From the NCBI RefSeq assembly GCF_002160915.1, contig NZ_NFLM01000019.1, positions 1 through 49,443 on the forward strand: DNA of 49,443 bases, read 5' to 3'. Shown here piece after piece: positions 43,025-49,443 of this stretch. How positions within the stretch are numbered: the stretch's first letter is position 1; each line of letters opens with the position of its first letter. The position numbers were made by a program, and so were the translations under genes. The notes under the pieces were generated by a model. It ran no database searches. It was not told where the DNA came from and saw only the letters and a list, made by a program, of their open reading frames with translations. Origin of the DNA: Faecalibacterium sp. An121. Its GTDB lineage: Bacteria; Bacillota; Clostridia; Oscillospirales; Ruminococcaceae.

Positions 43025-43060
43025 GAAGGGGAGGGCGTGTTATGCCTTCCCCTTCTTCTT
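43025..43060 (+). terminator. rpmF terminator
   Basis: GAAGGGGAGGGC (43025-43036) pairs with GCCTTCCCCTTC (43044-43055) with one G-U, followed by TTCTTTG. Confidence 0.85.
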
Positions 43061-43121
43061 TGCTTTCGCTCCGGGGGGCCGCTGTGCCCGCCCTGTTTTG
43101 CGACGAGAAAGGAGACGGCCT

Positions 43122-44477
43122 ATGGCCATCAAGATCGACACAGTGGCCCCGGGCAGCGACGCCCAGGCGCTGGGCCTGGGCCCGGGGGACGAGCTGGTGG
43201 CGGTGGACGGCAACGCCATCAACGACGCGCTGGACTACCAGTTTTACACCGACAGCCCCGGCTTTCACCTGACCGCCCGCGTGCAGGGCGCCATCCGGGA
43301 GCTGGAGGTGGCCCGCCAGCCCGGCGAGGACTTTGGGTGCAATTTTGCCACCTACCTGGGGGACAAAAAGCATTCCTGCGCCAACCGCTGCATCTTCTGC
43401 TTCATCGACCAGATGCCCCCGGGGATGCGGGAGAGCCTCTACTTCAAGGACGACGACGAGCGGCTGTCCTTTTTGTTCGGCAACTATATCACCATGACCA
43501 ATATGCACCAGAGGGAGATCGACCGGATCATCCGGATGCATATTTCCCCCATCAATATCTCGGTGCATACCACCAACCCCCAGCTGCGCTCGATGATGCT
43601 GGCCAACCGCCGGGGCGGCGAGACCCTGCAATATCTGCGCCGCCTGACCGAGGCGGGCATCGCGGTGAACTGCCAGCTGGTGCTGTGCCGCGGCATCAAC
43701 GACGGGGAAGAACTGCGCCGCACCCTGACCGACCTGCTCGAGCTGGGCCCTGCCGTCCAGAGCATCGCGGCGGTGCCCTGCGGCATCACCGACTACCGCC
43801 AGGGTCTGTACCCGCAGACGCCCTACGACGGCCCTTCCAGCGCCGCGGTGATCGACCTGATGGAGGACTTTGGCGAACAGGCCAAAGCCCGCTATGGCAG
43901 CCGTATCGTCTATCCCAGCGACGAGTGGTATCTGAACGCCGGGCGGCCCATCCCGCCGGCGTCGTTCTATGAGGATTTTGCCCAGCTGGAAAACGGCGTG
44001 GGGATGTGGCGGCTGTATGAGGACAGCTTCCGGGCTGAGCTGGAGCGCGCCCACGCGGTCTATCGGGAAAAGAAGATGGATGTGGTCACCGGCACCATGG
44101 CGGCGCCCCTGATCACCGCCATGATGGAGGAGCTGCACCACCAGTATCCCATGATCACGGTGACGGTGCACCCCATCCGGAACCGCTTTTTTGGCGGCAA
44201 CGTGGGGGTGGCGGGCCTGGTGACCGCCACGGACATCATCGAGCAGTGCGCGGGCAAGCTGACCAGCGATGTGCTGGGGGTGCCCGAAGTGATGCTGCGC
44301 AGCGAACGGGATATGTTCCTGGACAGCATCACGGTGGAGCAGCTGGCCCAGCGGCTGGGGGTGAAGGTGGAGATCCTGCCGGCCGACGGCGGCAAAGAGG
44401 CCCGGGCCCTGCTGCGCAGCGGGCTGCATATCTCCCGCCGCAAAAAGCCCCAGAAGGAGGAAACAAGCCATGAGTAA
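43122..44477 (+). CDS. DUF512 radical SAM protein with PDZ domain
   Basis: Function is unknown. It is 451 residues: an N-terminal PDZ-like domain (about 4-65, GSDAQALGLGPGDELVAVDG), then a radical SAM core whose cluster cysteines Cys86, Cys90 and Cys93 lie in CANRCIFCFIDQMP. The DUF512 C-terminal domain covers about 230-430. This family typically sits just before der, as here, with an 8-nt overlap. That conserved place next to a ribosome-assembly GTPase suggests a related role, by inference. The ATG at 43122 follows AAAGGAGA. Confidence 0.9.
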   Translation: MAIKIDTVAPGSDAQALGLGPGDELVAVDGNAINDALDYQFYTDSPGFHLTARVQGAIRELEVARQPGEDFGCNFATYLGDKKHSCANRCIFCFIDQMPPGMRESLYFKDDDERLSFLFGNYITMTNMHQREIDRIIRMHISPINISVHTTNPQLRSMMLANRRGGETLQYLRRLTEAGIAVNCQLVLCRGINDGEELRRTLTDLLELGPAVQSIAAVPCGITDYRQGLYPQTPYDGPSSAAVIDLMEDFGEQAKARYGSRIVYPSDEWYLNAGRPIPPASFYEDFAQLENGVGMWRLYEDSFRAELERAHAVYREKKMDVVTGTMAAPLITAMMEELHHQYPMITVTVHPIRNRFFGGNVGVAGLVTATDIIEQCAGKLTSDVLGVPEVMLRSERDMFLDSITVEQLAQRLGVKVEILPADGGKEARALLRSGLHISRRKKPQKEETSHE

Positions 44478-45813
44478 ACCCATTGTCGCAGTGGTGGGCC
44501 GGCCCAATGTGGGCAAGTCCACCCTGTTCAATAAACTGTGCGGCCAGCGTCTGGCCATTGTGGAGGATACCCCGGGCATCACCCGGGACCGCATCTTTGC
44601 GCCCTGCGAGTGGCAGGGCAGGGAACTGCTGCTGGTGGACACCGGCGGCATCGAGCCCAAGGCCACCGAGGGCATCCTGGCCCATATGCGCCAGCAGGCC
44701 CAGATCGCCATTGATACCGCCGACTGCATCGTCTTTGTGGTGGATGTGCGCTCGGGCCTGACCGCCTCGGACGAGGAGGTGGCCCATATGCTACGCCGCA
44801 GCCGCAAGCCGGTGATCCTGGCGGTGAACAAGTGCGACAGCGTAGGCGATCCCCCGATGGAGCTGTACGAGTTCTACAACCTGGGCTTTGACGAGGTGAT
44901 GCCGGTATCTGCCGTCCATGGCCATGGCACCGGCGACCTGCTGGACGCGGTCTGCGCCCACCTGGATTTCTCCGAGACGGTGGTGGAGGAGGACCGGATC
45001 CCGGTGGCCATCATCGGACGGCCCAACGTGGGCAAATCCAGCCTGACCAACCGCATCCTGGGGGAAAACCGGATGATCGTGGCCGACGAGGCGGGCACCA
45101 CCCGGGACGCCATCGACACCCCGGTGGACAACCAGTTCGGCAAGTTCATCTTTACCGATACCGCGGGCCTGCGCCGCCGCTCCAACATCGGCGAGGGGCT
45201 GGAGCGCTACATGGTGGTGCGCGCCCTGGCGGCGGTGGAGCGCAGCCGTGTGGCTCTGATCCTGGTGGACGCTACGGTGGGCTTTACCGAGCAGGACAGC
45301 AAGATCGCGGGCTATGCCCACGAGCAGGGCAAGGCCTGCATCATTGTGGTGAACAAGTGGGACGCCGTGGAGGGCAAGGAGACCAACACCATGGAACTGC
45401 AGCGCCGGGGCTATGCCGAGTGCTTCAGCTTTATGAGCTATGCGCCCATCCTCTTCATCTCGGCCCAGACCGGCTATAACATCGACCGGCTGATGCGGCT
45501 GATCCGGGATGTGGATACCCAGAACGGCGCCCGTGTGCCCACCGGCGTGCTGAACGAGATGCTGGCACGGGCTACGGCCCGGGTGCAGCCGCCCACGGAC
45601 AAGGGCCGCCGGCTGAAGATCTTCTATCTGACCCAGGCCTCCACCCGGCCTCCCACGTTTGTGGCCTTTGTCAACTCCAAGCCCCTGTTCCACTTCAGCT
45701 ACCAGCGGTATCTGATCAACCAGATCCGGGAGAGCTTCAGTCTGGAGCATACCCCCATCCGCCTGGTGGTCCGTGAGCGCGGCACCGGCCAGGTGGGCGC
45801 AAAAGATGTCTGA
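44470..45813 (+). CDS. der: Ribosome-assembly GTPase Der
   Basis: Der (EngA) has two GTPase domains and helps 50S assembly. It is 447 residues. The first P-loop is GRPNVGKST (9-17) and the second GRPNVGKSS (183-191). The C-terminal KH-like domain covers about 355-440, ending RLVVRERGTG. The ribosome-binding site AGAAGGAGG is inside the preceding gene. Confidence 0.98.
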   Translation: MSKPIVAVVGRPNVGKSTLFNKLCGQRLAIVEDTPGITRDRIFAPCEWQGRELLLVDTGGIEPKATEGILAHMRQQAQIAIDTADCIVFVVDVRSGLTASDEEVAHMLRRSRKPVILAVNKCDSVGDPPMELYEFYNLGFDEVMPVSAVHGHGTGDLLDAVCAHLDFSETVVEEDRIPVAIIGRPNVGKSSLTNRILGENRMIVADEAGTTRDAIDTPVDNQFGKFIFTDTAGLRRRSNIGEGLERYMVVRALAAVERSRVALILVDATVGFTEQDSKIAGYAHEQGKACIIVVNKWDAVEGKETNTMELQRRGYAECFSFMSYAPILFISAQTGYNIDRLMRLIRDVDTQNGARVPTGVLNEMLARATARVQPPTDKGRRLKIFYLTQASTRPPTFVAFVNSKPLFHFSYQRYLINQIRESFSLEHTPIRLVVRERGTGQVGAKDV

Positions 45814-45902
45814 TACTTGCAAAAAGCCGCGCACTGTGGTAAGGTAAGGCTGACAGGCGCCGGGCATACCGGCCCGGCGGCAAGATGAGGAGGTAAAATT
45901 CC

Positions 45903-46577
45903 ATGTGGATGGACCTGGCGATCGTTCTGGCTGCGGCCCTGCAGGCATACCTGCTGGGCAGCATCGACACCGGCATTCTGGTGTCCAAGTTTATTTATCA
46001 CGATGACGTGCGCAACCACGGCAGCGGCGCGGCGGGCATGACCAATATGCTGCGCACCTTTGGCAAGCGGGCCGCGGCCATGACGGCGGCAGGGGATGTG
46101 CTGAAGGGCGTCCTGGCGGTCTGCATCGGCCGGTGGCTGTTTACCTTCCTGTCCGGGGAGACTTTTTCGGCTTACCTGGGGGTGTATCTGGCGGCCATCC
46201 TGGCGGTGGTGGGCCATCTCAAACCCCTGTACTTCGGCTTCAAGGGCGGCAAGGGCGTGCTGGTGGCAGGCGGCGCCATCCTGGCTGTGCAGCCGGCCCT
46301 GATCCCCTTCCTGCTGGTGATCTTTCTGGCCTGCCTGATCCCCACCGGTATGGTGTCCCTGGGCAGCATCGTCATGGCAGTGAGCTATCCCTTTTTGACG
46401 CTGGGCTATGGCCTGCTGACCGGCCTGCCCGGCCGCGACCTGGCGGTGACCACCATCGGCGCGGCCATCATGGGAGCCATGGTGTTCTATATGCACCGCT
46501 CCAACCTCCAGCGCATCCGCGACGGCAAAGAATACCGCTTTGGCCGCAAGGGCAAGGACGGCGGCGCCCAAAACTGA
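45903..46577 (+). CDS. plsY: Acyl-phosphate glycerol-3-phosphate acyltransferase PlsY
   Basis: PlsY takes acyl-phosphate made by PlsX and acylates glycerol 3-phosphate in the membrane. It is 224 residues with about five transmembrane segments. Motif 1 is GSGAAGMTNMLRTFG, where family members usually read GSGNIGATN, and motif 2 is FGFKGGKGV. The charged C-terminus (RFGRKGKDGGAQN) is cytosolic. The ribosome-binding site is GAGGAGG. gpsA, its common partner, does not follow; composition changes soon after. Confidence 0.93.
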   Translation: MWMDLAIVLAAALQAYLLGSIDTGILVSKFIYHDDVRNHGSGAAGMTNMLRTFGKRAAAMTAAGDVLKGVLAVCIGRWLFTFLSGETFSAYLGVYLAAILAVVGHLKPLYFGFKGGKGVLVAGGAILAVQPALIPFLLVIFLACLIPTGMVSLGSIVMAVSYPFLTLGYGLLTGLPGRDLAVTTIGAAIMGAMVFYMHRSNLQRIRDGKEYRFGRKGKDGGAQN

Positions 46578-46589
46578 ATGCTACATCGA

Positions 46590-46620
46590 AAGAAAAGCCC
46601 CTGCTTTTGCAGGGGCTTTT
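46590..46620 (+). terminator. plsY terminator
   Basis: AAAAGCCCCTGC pairs perfectly with GCAGGGGCTTTT around a TTTT loop and ends in a T run. Confidence 0.92.
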
Positions 46621-46901
46621 GCTGTTGGATCCGATGGGCGATGACCGGCCGCCAGTCATACGCCAGCAGCCACACCGCGATGTAGACCAGGCCGTAGGTG
46701 GCATGGTATTGCTGCAGGCGTGCATTGGGTCCGCAAGTGCTCTTTAAAGCAACATAAATAAGAGAGCAGACAGCCGCCCCACTGTTTCGTAAAATATTTT
46801 GTGGATGACCGGTAGAAATATCGTTCCAAGGATGCTAAAATGAATCGCAGGCAGGAATGAGCGATGAAGGAAAATTTGTGAGAAGAAAGGAGTCTGCTGA
46901 A
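46621..46901. other. Junction between GC-rich core and AT-rich islet
   Basis: Up to about 46740 the sequence is GC-rich and includes a minus-strand stretch that could encode a membrane-like peptide (LVYIAVWLLAYDWRPV), with no start and no boundary that fits a gene. From about 46740 it turns AT-rich. No clear promoter is visible for the next gene. Confidence 0.6.
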
Positions 46902-47456
46902 ATGGAATTGAGGAAAGCTAAAGCAAATGAGGCTGAAATATGTTATCAATGTATAGAGGACGCGAGAGCCTATCATAAATCTTTAGGGTTTGAGCAGTGG
47001 CGCCCTGATTATCCTACGCGGGAGACCATTCTCGAGGATATTGCTCAAAATATGGGATATACCTTTGTGGATGAACAAGGGATCGTTGGATATTGTTGCA
47101 TTATCATTGGCGATGAACCTGCGTATCGCCAAATAGAGGGGGCTTGGAAAACGAATAGACCCTATGCTGTGGTTCATAGAATGGCTTTCAATAAAAAGGC
47201 AAGAGGCGGTGGACGATCGAAGGAAGCGTTTGACTTGATAAAAGAGCTATGTCTATCAAAGAATATCCATGCTATCAGAGTGGATACGCAAGATGAAAAC
47301 AAAGGAATGCAGCACATACTGGTCCGAGAAGGATTTGCGTATTGTGGTCTCATTCAATTTGGCGGCGGACCAAAACTGGCGTATGAGTGGGATAACGAAC
47401 TTCCCGTTTATAGGGGAGACGGCAAAGCCGGCCGAGCCAGCGGGCGGACAAAATGA
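46902..47456 (+). CDS. GNAT-family N-acetyltransferase
   Basis: This predicted acetyl-CoA-dependent acetyltransferase is 184 residues. The N-terminus is MELRKAKANEAEICYQCIEDARAYHKSLGFEQW. The AcCoA-binding region lies around VVHRMAFNKKARGGGRSKEAFDLI, and the C-terminal part DTQDENKGMQHILVREGFAYCGLI is typical of GNAT. The ATG at 46902 follows AAAGGAG. The tail DGKAGRASGRTK is encoded by a GC-rich 17-bp repeat also seen at 48944, so the natural end may have been altered. Composition is AT-rich, unlike the core genes. The substrate is unknown. Confidence 0.88.
   Translation: MELRKAKANEAEICYQCIEDARAYHKSLGFEQWRPDYPTRETILEDIAQNMGYTFVDEQGIVGYCCIIIGDEPAYRQIEGAWKTNRPYAVVHRMAFNKKARGGGRSKEAFDLIKELCLSKNIHAIRVDTQDENKGMQHILVREGFAYCGLIQFGGGPKLAYEWDNELPVYRGDGKAGRASGRTK
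47431..47447 (+). repeat. GC-rich 17-bp repeat, copy 1
   Basis: GCCGAGCCAGCGGGCGG, identical to 48944-48960. It stands out in AT-rich surroundings and lies at the end of the GNAT gene. Confidence 0.8.
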
Positions 47457-47625
47457 ACGCCGCTGGAATGGGGTGATGGCGACGGCTCCGGCTCGAATGA
47501 TGGTATGCCGTAAAGAAATGCACAGGAAAAATAGACAGCGGACCACAATCTTGTATGACTTCTTTGTTGCAGCTGTTCACTCTCTTGCGGCTGAGATGTA
47601 GAATGAAAAAACGCGAAAAATCGTA

Positions 47626-47642
47626 TGCAACGCATGGTTGCA
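47626..47642. promoter_or_regulatory. Inverted repeat upstream of XRE regulator
   Basis: TGCAAC-n5-GTTGCA is a perfect inverted repeat about 60 bp before a TATACT -10-like box (47699-47704) and 86 bp before the regulator start. The position suits an operator for self-regulation; this is inference. Confidence 0.4.
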
Positions 47643-47727
47643 ACTGCACGTTGCGGAAAAGAAACCGTATGTTGGTGGTGCTCTATCGGCAAAAAGTGTA
47701 TACTGATAGCGACAGGAGGAGCACAGA

Positions 47728-48471
47728 ATGACCTTTGGAGAAAAAATACAAAAATTGAGAAAGGAAGCTGGACTATCGCAAGAGGAACTTTCTTATCAGT
47801 TAGGAGTATCCAGACAATCAATCAGCAAATGGGAGCGTGATAATGGATACCCTGAAACTGAAAAAATTGTCCGAATGAGTAAATTGTTTCATGTATCTTT
47901 GGACTATCTTCTCAACGAAGAAGATACAGAAAAGCCAGAGATAAGCCCAGATGAAAAAGGAATTTATGTCAGTCGAGAAATGGCAAATGGTTTTCTTTTG
48001 TACCAAAAGTGGAAACATCTTAGAATTGCACTTGCCGTAGGTATCATGGTCGGAAGCCTTTCACTCTCGTTTATGTGGTCAGATATTTTCACACTTCTGT
48101 TTATGCTGGTATGGATTGTGGGGATCGTTCTTTTATTCTCTGTCAAAATAGCAGATAATCCATATAGAAAACTCTGGAATGAGCCACTACTATTTGACAA
48201 AGCCGTAGAGGCTGAATTAAATACAGCATACGCAGAAAAAAAGAAATTTCTTCAACTATTTAACTTGATCGGAATTGCCTTCATTGCATTGGGCTTTCTG
48301 TTTTTCCCTTTAATTGTTCCAGCAGAATTAACCTTAGAAAATAATATTTCTTTAGCTGCGGGAATGATTGTTGCAGGAATTGGAATATTTTTCTGTATTT
48401 ATATGTCTGGTCTTGTTCGTGCCTATCGACTGCTAATTATGAATGAAGCCTATCAACAGAAAGGAAAGTGA
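47728..48471 (+). CDS. XRE-family regulator with membrane domain
   Basis: This is a 247-residue protein. An N-terminal XRE/Cro helix-turn-helix (1-60, GEKIQKLRKEAGLSQEELSYQLGVSRQSISKWE) is joined to a C-terminal domain with about four transmembrane helices (about 97-140 as two, 172-198, 205-232). Membrane-bound XRE regulators of this shape occur widely in Clostridia. The ribosome-binding site is AGGAGGA. It is followed closely by a lipoprotein gene whose frame begins 8 nt after its stop, so the two are likely one operon and the lipoprotein a candidate partner. Confidence 0.9.
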   Translation: MTFGEKIQKLRKEAGLSQEELSYQLGVSRQSISKWERDNGYPETEKIVRMSKLFHVSLDYLLNEEDTEKPEISPDEKGIYVSREMANGFLLYQKWKHLRIALAVGIMVGSLSLSFMWSDIFTLLFMLVWIVGIVLLFSVKIADNPYRKLWNEPLLFDKAVEAELNTAYAEKKKFLQLFNLIGIAFIALGFLFFPLIVPAELTLENNISLAAGMIVAGIGIFFCIYMSGLVRAYRLLIMNEAYQQKGK

Positions 48472-48478
48472 GAATATT

Positions 48479-48916
48479 ATGAAAAAAACATGGATTGCAT
48501 TCGTGGCAATACTGACGCTTCTTTGCGGCTGTCAAGCCAAGGAAAACACAAGTGCTTTTGATTATGGCGATGATATTGCAAAAGCGCAGGAAATAGCAGT
48601 TATTTCCGCTGATACATCGGAAGTTGTTGATACGATTACTGACACAGAGAAAATCGAAGATTTTGTTTCGGCGCTGAATTTAGACCAATGGGAATTAAAA
48701 ACGCTGCCAGATAATGCGGCGGAAATTGGTTCTTTCAATTTGGCGCAAGAGGAAACCATCAAACTGGGGCAGACGGATACGGATGGAACGCTATATGATA
48801 TTGCTACCATTACCCTATACAATGGAGCGTATGTCAGCTTTGAAATTGGCGGATTCGATATGACGTTTGAAGTGAGCAAGGATACGGCTGATTATTTGAA
48901 TGGATATTTTGGATAA
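48479..48916 (+). CDS. Small lipoprotein of unknown role
   Basis: This is a 145-residue secreted lipoprotein. The signal peptide MKKTWIAFVAILTLLCGC has a lipobox with Cys18. The mature part is acidic with beta-strand patterns (LYDIATITLYNGAYVSFEIGGFDMTFEVS) and resembles no domain I can name. It follows the XRE membrane regulator, with ribosome-binding site AAAGGAAAG. A terminator lies at 49003-49036. Confidence 0.85.
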   Translation: MKKTWIAFVAILTLLCGCQAKENTSAFDYGDDIAKAQEIAVISADTSEVVDTITDTEKIEDFVSALNLDQWELKTLPDNAAEIGSFNLAQEETIKLGQTDTDGTLYDIATITLYNGAYVSFEIGGFDMTFEVSKDTADYLNGYFG

Positions 48917-48943
48917 AGGGAATTGTCTAAAATAGCAAACCCA

Positions 48944-48960
48944 GCCGAGCCAGCGGGCGG
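48944..48960 (+). repeat. GC-rich 17-bp repeat, copy 2
   Basis: Identical to 47431-47447, about 1.5 kb apart in the same orientation, bracketing the XRE regulator and lipoprotein genes. Confidence 0.8.
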
Positions 48961-49002
48961 TCCGTTCGATTTTTGAAAAAGAAGATGGATTTTGTAGAAA
49001 AG

Positions 49003-49036
49003 GGCGGCAAGAGAATCGATCTCTTGTCGCCTTTTT
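49003..49036 (+). terminator. Terminator of the XRE-lipoprotein pair
   Basis: GGCGGCAAGAGA (49003-49014) pairs with TCTCTTGTCGCC (49020-49031) with one G-U, followed by TTTTT. Confidence 0.92.
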
Positions 49037-49399
49037 CGTGACGTTTCAGATCAAAAGCGCGCTGCCGGTGTCTAAAAGTGCCTACAGCTGGGCGATGAGG
49101 GGCTGGCTCTCTTGCAGAGCGAGATACAGGATAACGGTGGGGAGTCGATCAAAGGACTTTTTACGAGAAAATGGAATGGAAAGCGATCCATACAACTTTA
49201 CGGTGAAAATCGGCATTTCCATGGACGATCTCGCCTGCTGGGAAAAAGGATGCGATCAATAAAGCGTAGGATTCATTTATCTTCATTGTAACAGCTTTGA
49301 ACGAAGGCAAATAGTGGACATATGGTAACCGCCCCATAATCCCCCGTCTCAGCAGATCCCATCAGTATAAGAGCAGCACTTTCTAATCCTTTTAGACAC

Positions 49400-49431
49400 A
49401 AAAAGAGCTGCCGTGTCAAGTGCGGCAGCTC
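49400..49431 (-). terminator. Terminator for a minus-strand gene beyond the right edge
   Basis: On the minus strand GAGCTGCCG pairs with CGGCAGCTC (49431-49423 with 49413-49405) and runs into TTTTTG. It implies a minus-strand gene to the right of the window. Confidence 0.8.
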
Positions 49432-49443
49432 GGGGTTCCAGGG

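Larger units (their letters stand above)
48917..49443. other. Non-coding right end
   Basis: Contains the 17-bp repeat copy (48944-48960), a terminator (49003-49036) and a right-edge terminator hairpin (49400-49431). A 74-codon plus-strand frame at 49038-49262 starts inside the first terminator T run, lacks a good ribosome-binding site and matches nothing; it may be a gene remnant. Nothing else is recognised. Confidence 0.65.

Noticed and set aside
45826-45854. Possible promoter before plsY (TTGCAA, 17 bp, TAAGGT)
   Set aside because: The -10 matches consensus poorly, and plsY is close enough to der for co-transcription.
46605-46733. Possible truncated membrane-protein gene on the minus strand
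   Set aside because: A peptide-like stretch exists, but the frame passes through the plsY terminator and into plsY antisense with no natural stop.
49038-49262. 74-codon plus-strand frame near the right end
   Set aside because: Starts within the T run of a terminator, lacks a ribosome-binding site and resembles no family; at most a remnant.

Overview
The window looks like a chromosomal segment of a high-GC, low-to-moderate complexity Clostridia genome, most likely the Oscillospiraceae (Faecalibacterium / Gemmiger / Subdoligranulum group). The basis is strong GGAGG ribosome-binding sites, near-consensus sigma-A promoters with 17-bp spacers, a leucine T-box, an iron-only hydrogenase, Firmicute-type YqeG/YqeK/MtaB proteins, and very GC-rich third codon positions. 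The genus is inference; no rRNA or tRNA gene is present to settle it.

Layout. 1-700 is non-coding and dense in hairpins, including two diverged copies of one structured element (about 129-244 and 401-593). 699-2130 is the infC-rpmI-rplT translation operon, with a clear promoter, an attenuator-like leader and a rare ATC start for infC. 2244-16277 is a long, tightly packed housekeeping run: TrmH-family methyltransferase, dprA, topA, trmFO, plsX, rnc, smc, ftsY, rdgB, yhbY, nadD, yqeK. A new promoter at 16287-16315 drives an LCP cell-wall protein, rsfS and leuS. Then follow rpsU (58 codons), yqeG, an Nfo-like AP endonuclease, efp and a zinc-ribbon protein. A short low-GC interval (24417-24806) holds three 21-bp tandem repeats upstream of a small minus-strand gene. 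24807-28781 (minus) is an FtsX-type ABC exporter with a large coiled-coil domain. 28966-33967 is the leucine operon leuA-leuC-leuD-leuB under a T-box whose specifier reads CTG (Leu). On the minus strand come a Ser-rich, BspA-like lipoprotein (34006-35316), a monomeric [FeFe] hydrogenase (35584-37128) and mtaB (37335-38639). Plus-strand genes follow: D-Ala-D-Ala carboxypeptidase, pgi, a P-loop protein of unknown role, yceD-rpmF, and DUF512 radical SAM-der-plsY.

At about 46.74 kb the composition drops sharply to AT-rich. The last 2.7 kb is an accessory islet: a GNAT acetyltransferase, a membrane-anchored XRE regulator and a small lipoprotein. A GC-rich 17-bp direct repeat brackets the last two genes.

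Most of the window is core gene expression, chromosome maintenance, phospholipid initiation (PlsX and PlsY in separate loci) and leucine synthesis. I found no CRISPR array, IS transposase, prophage or recognisable defence system. The most unusual signals are in RNA: the paired structured repeats at the left end, the infC leader and start codon, tandem terminators before the trmH operon, and the fully readable leucine T-box.
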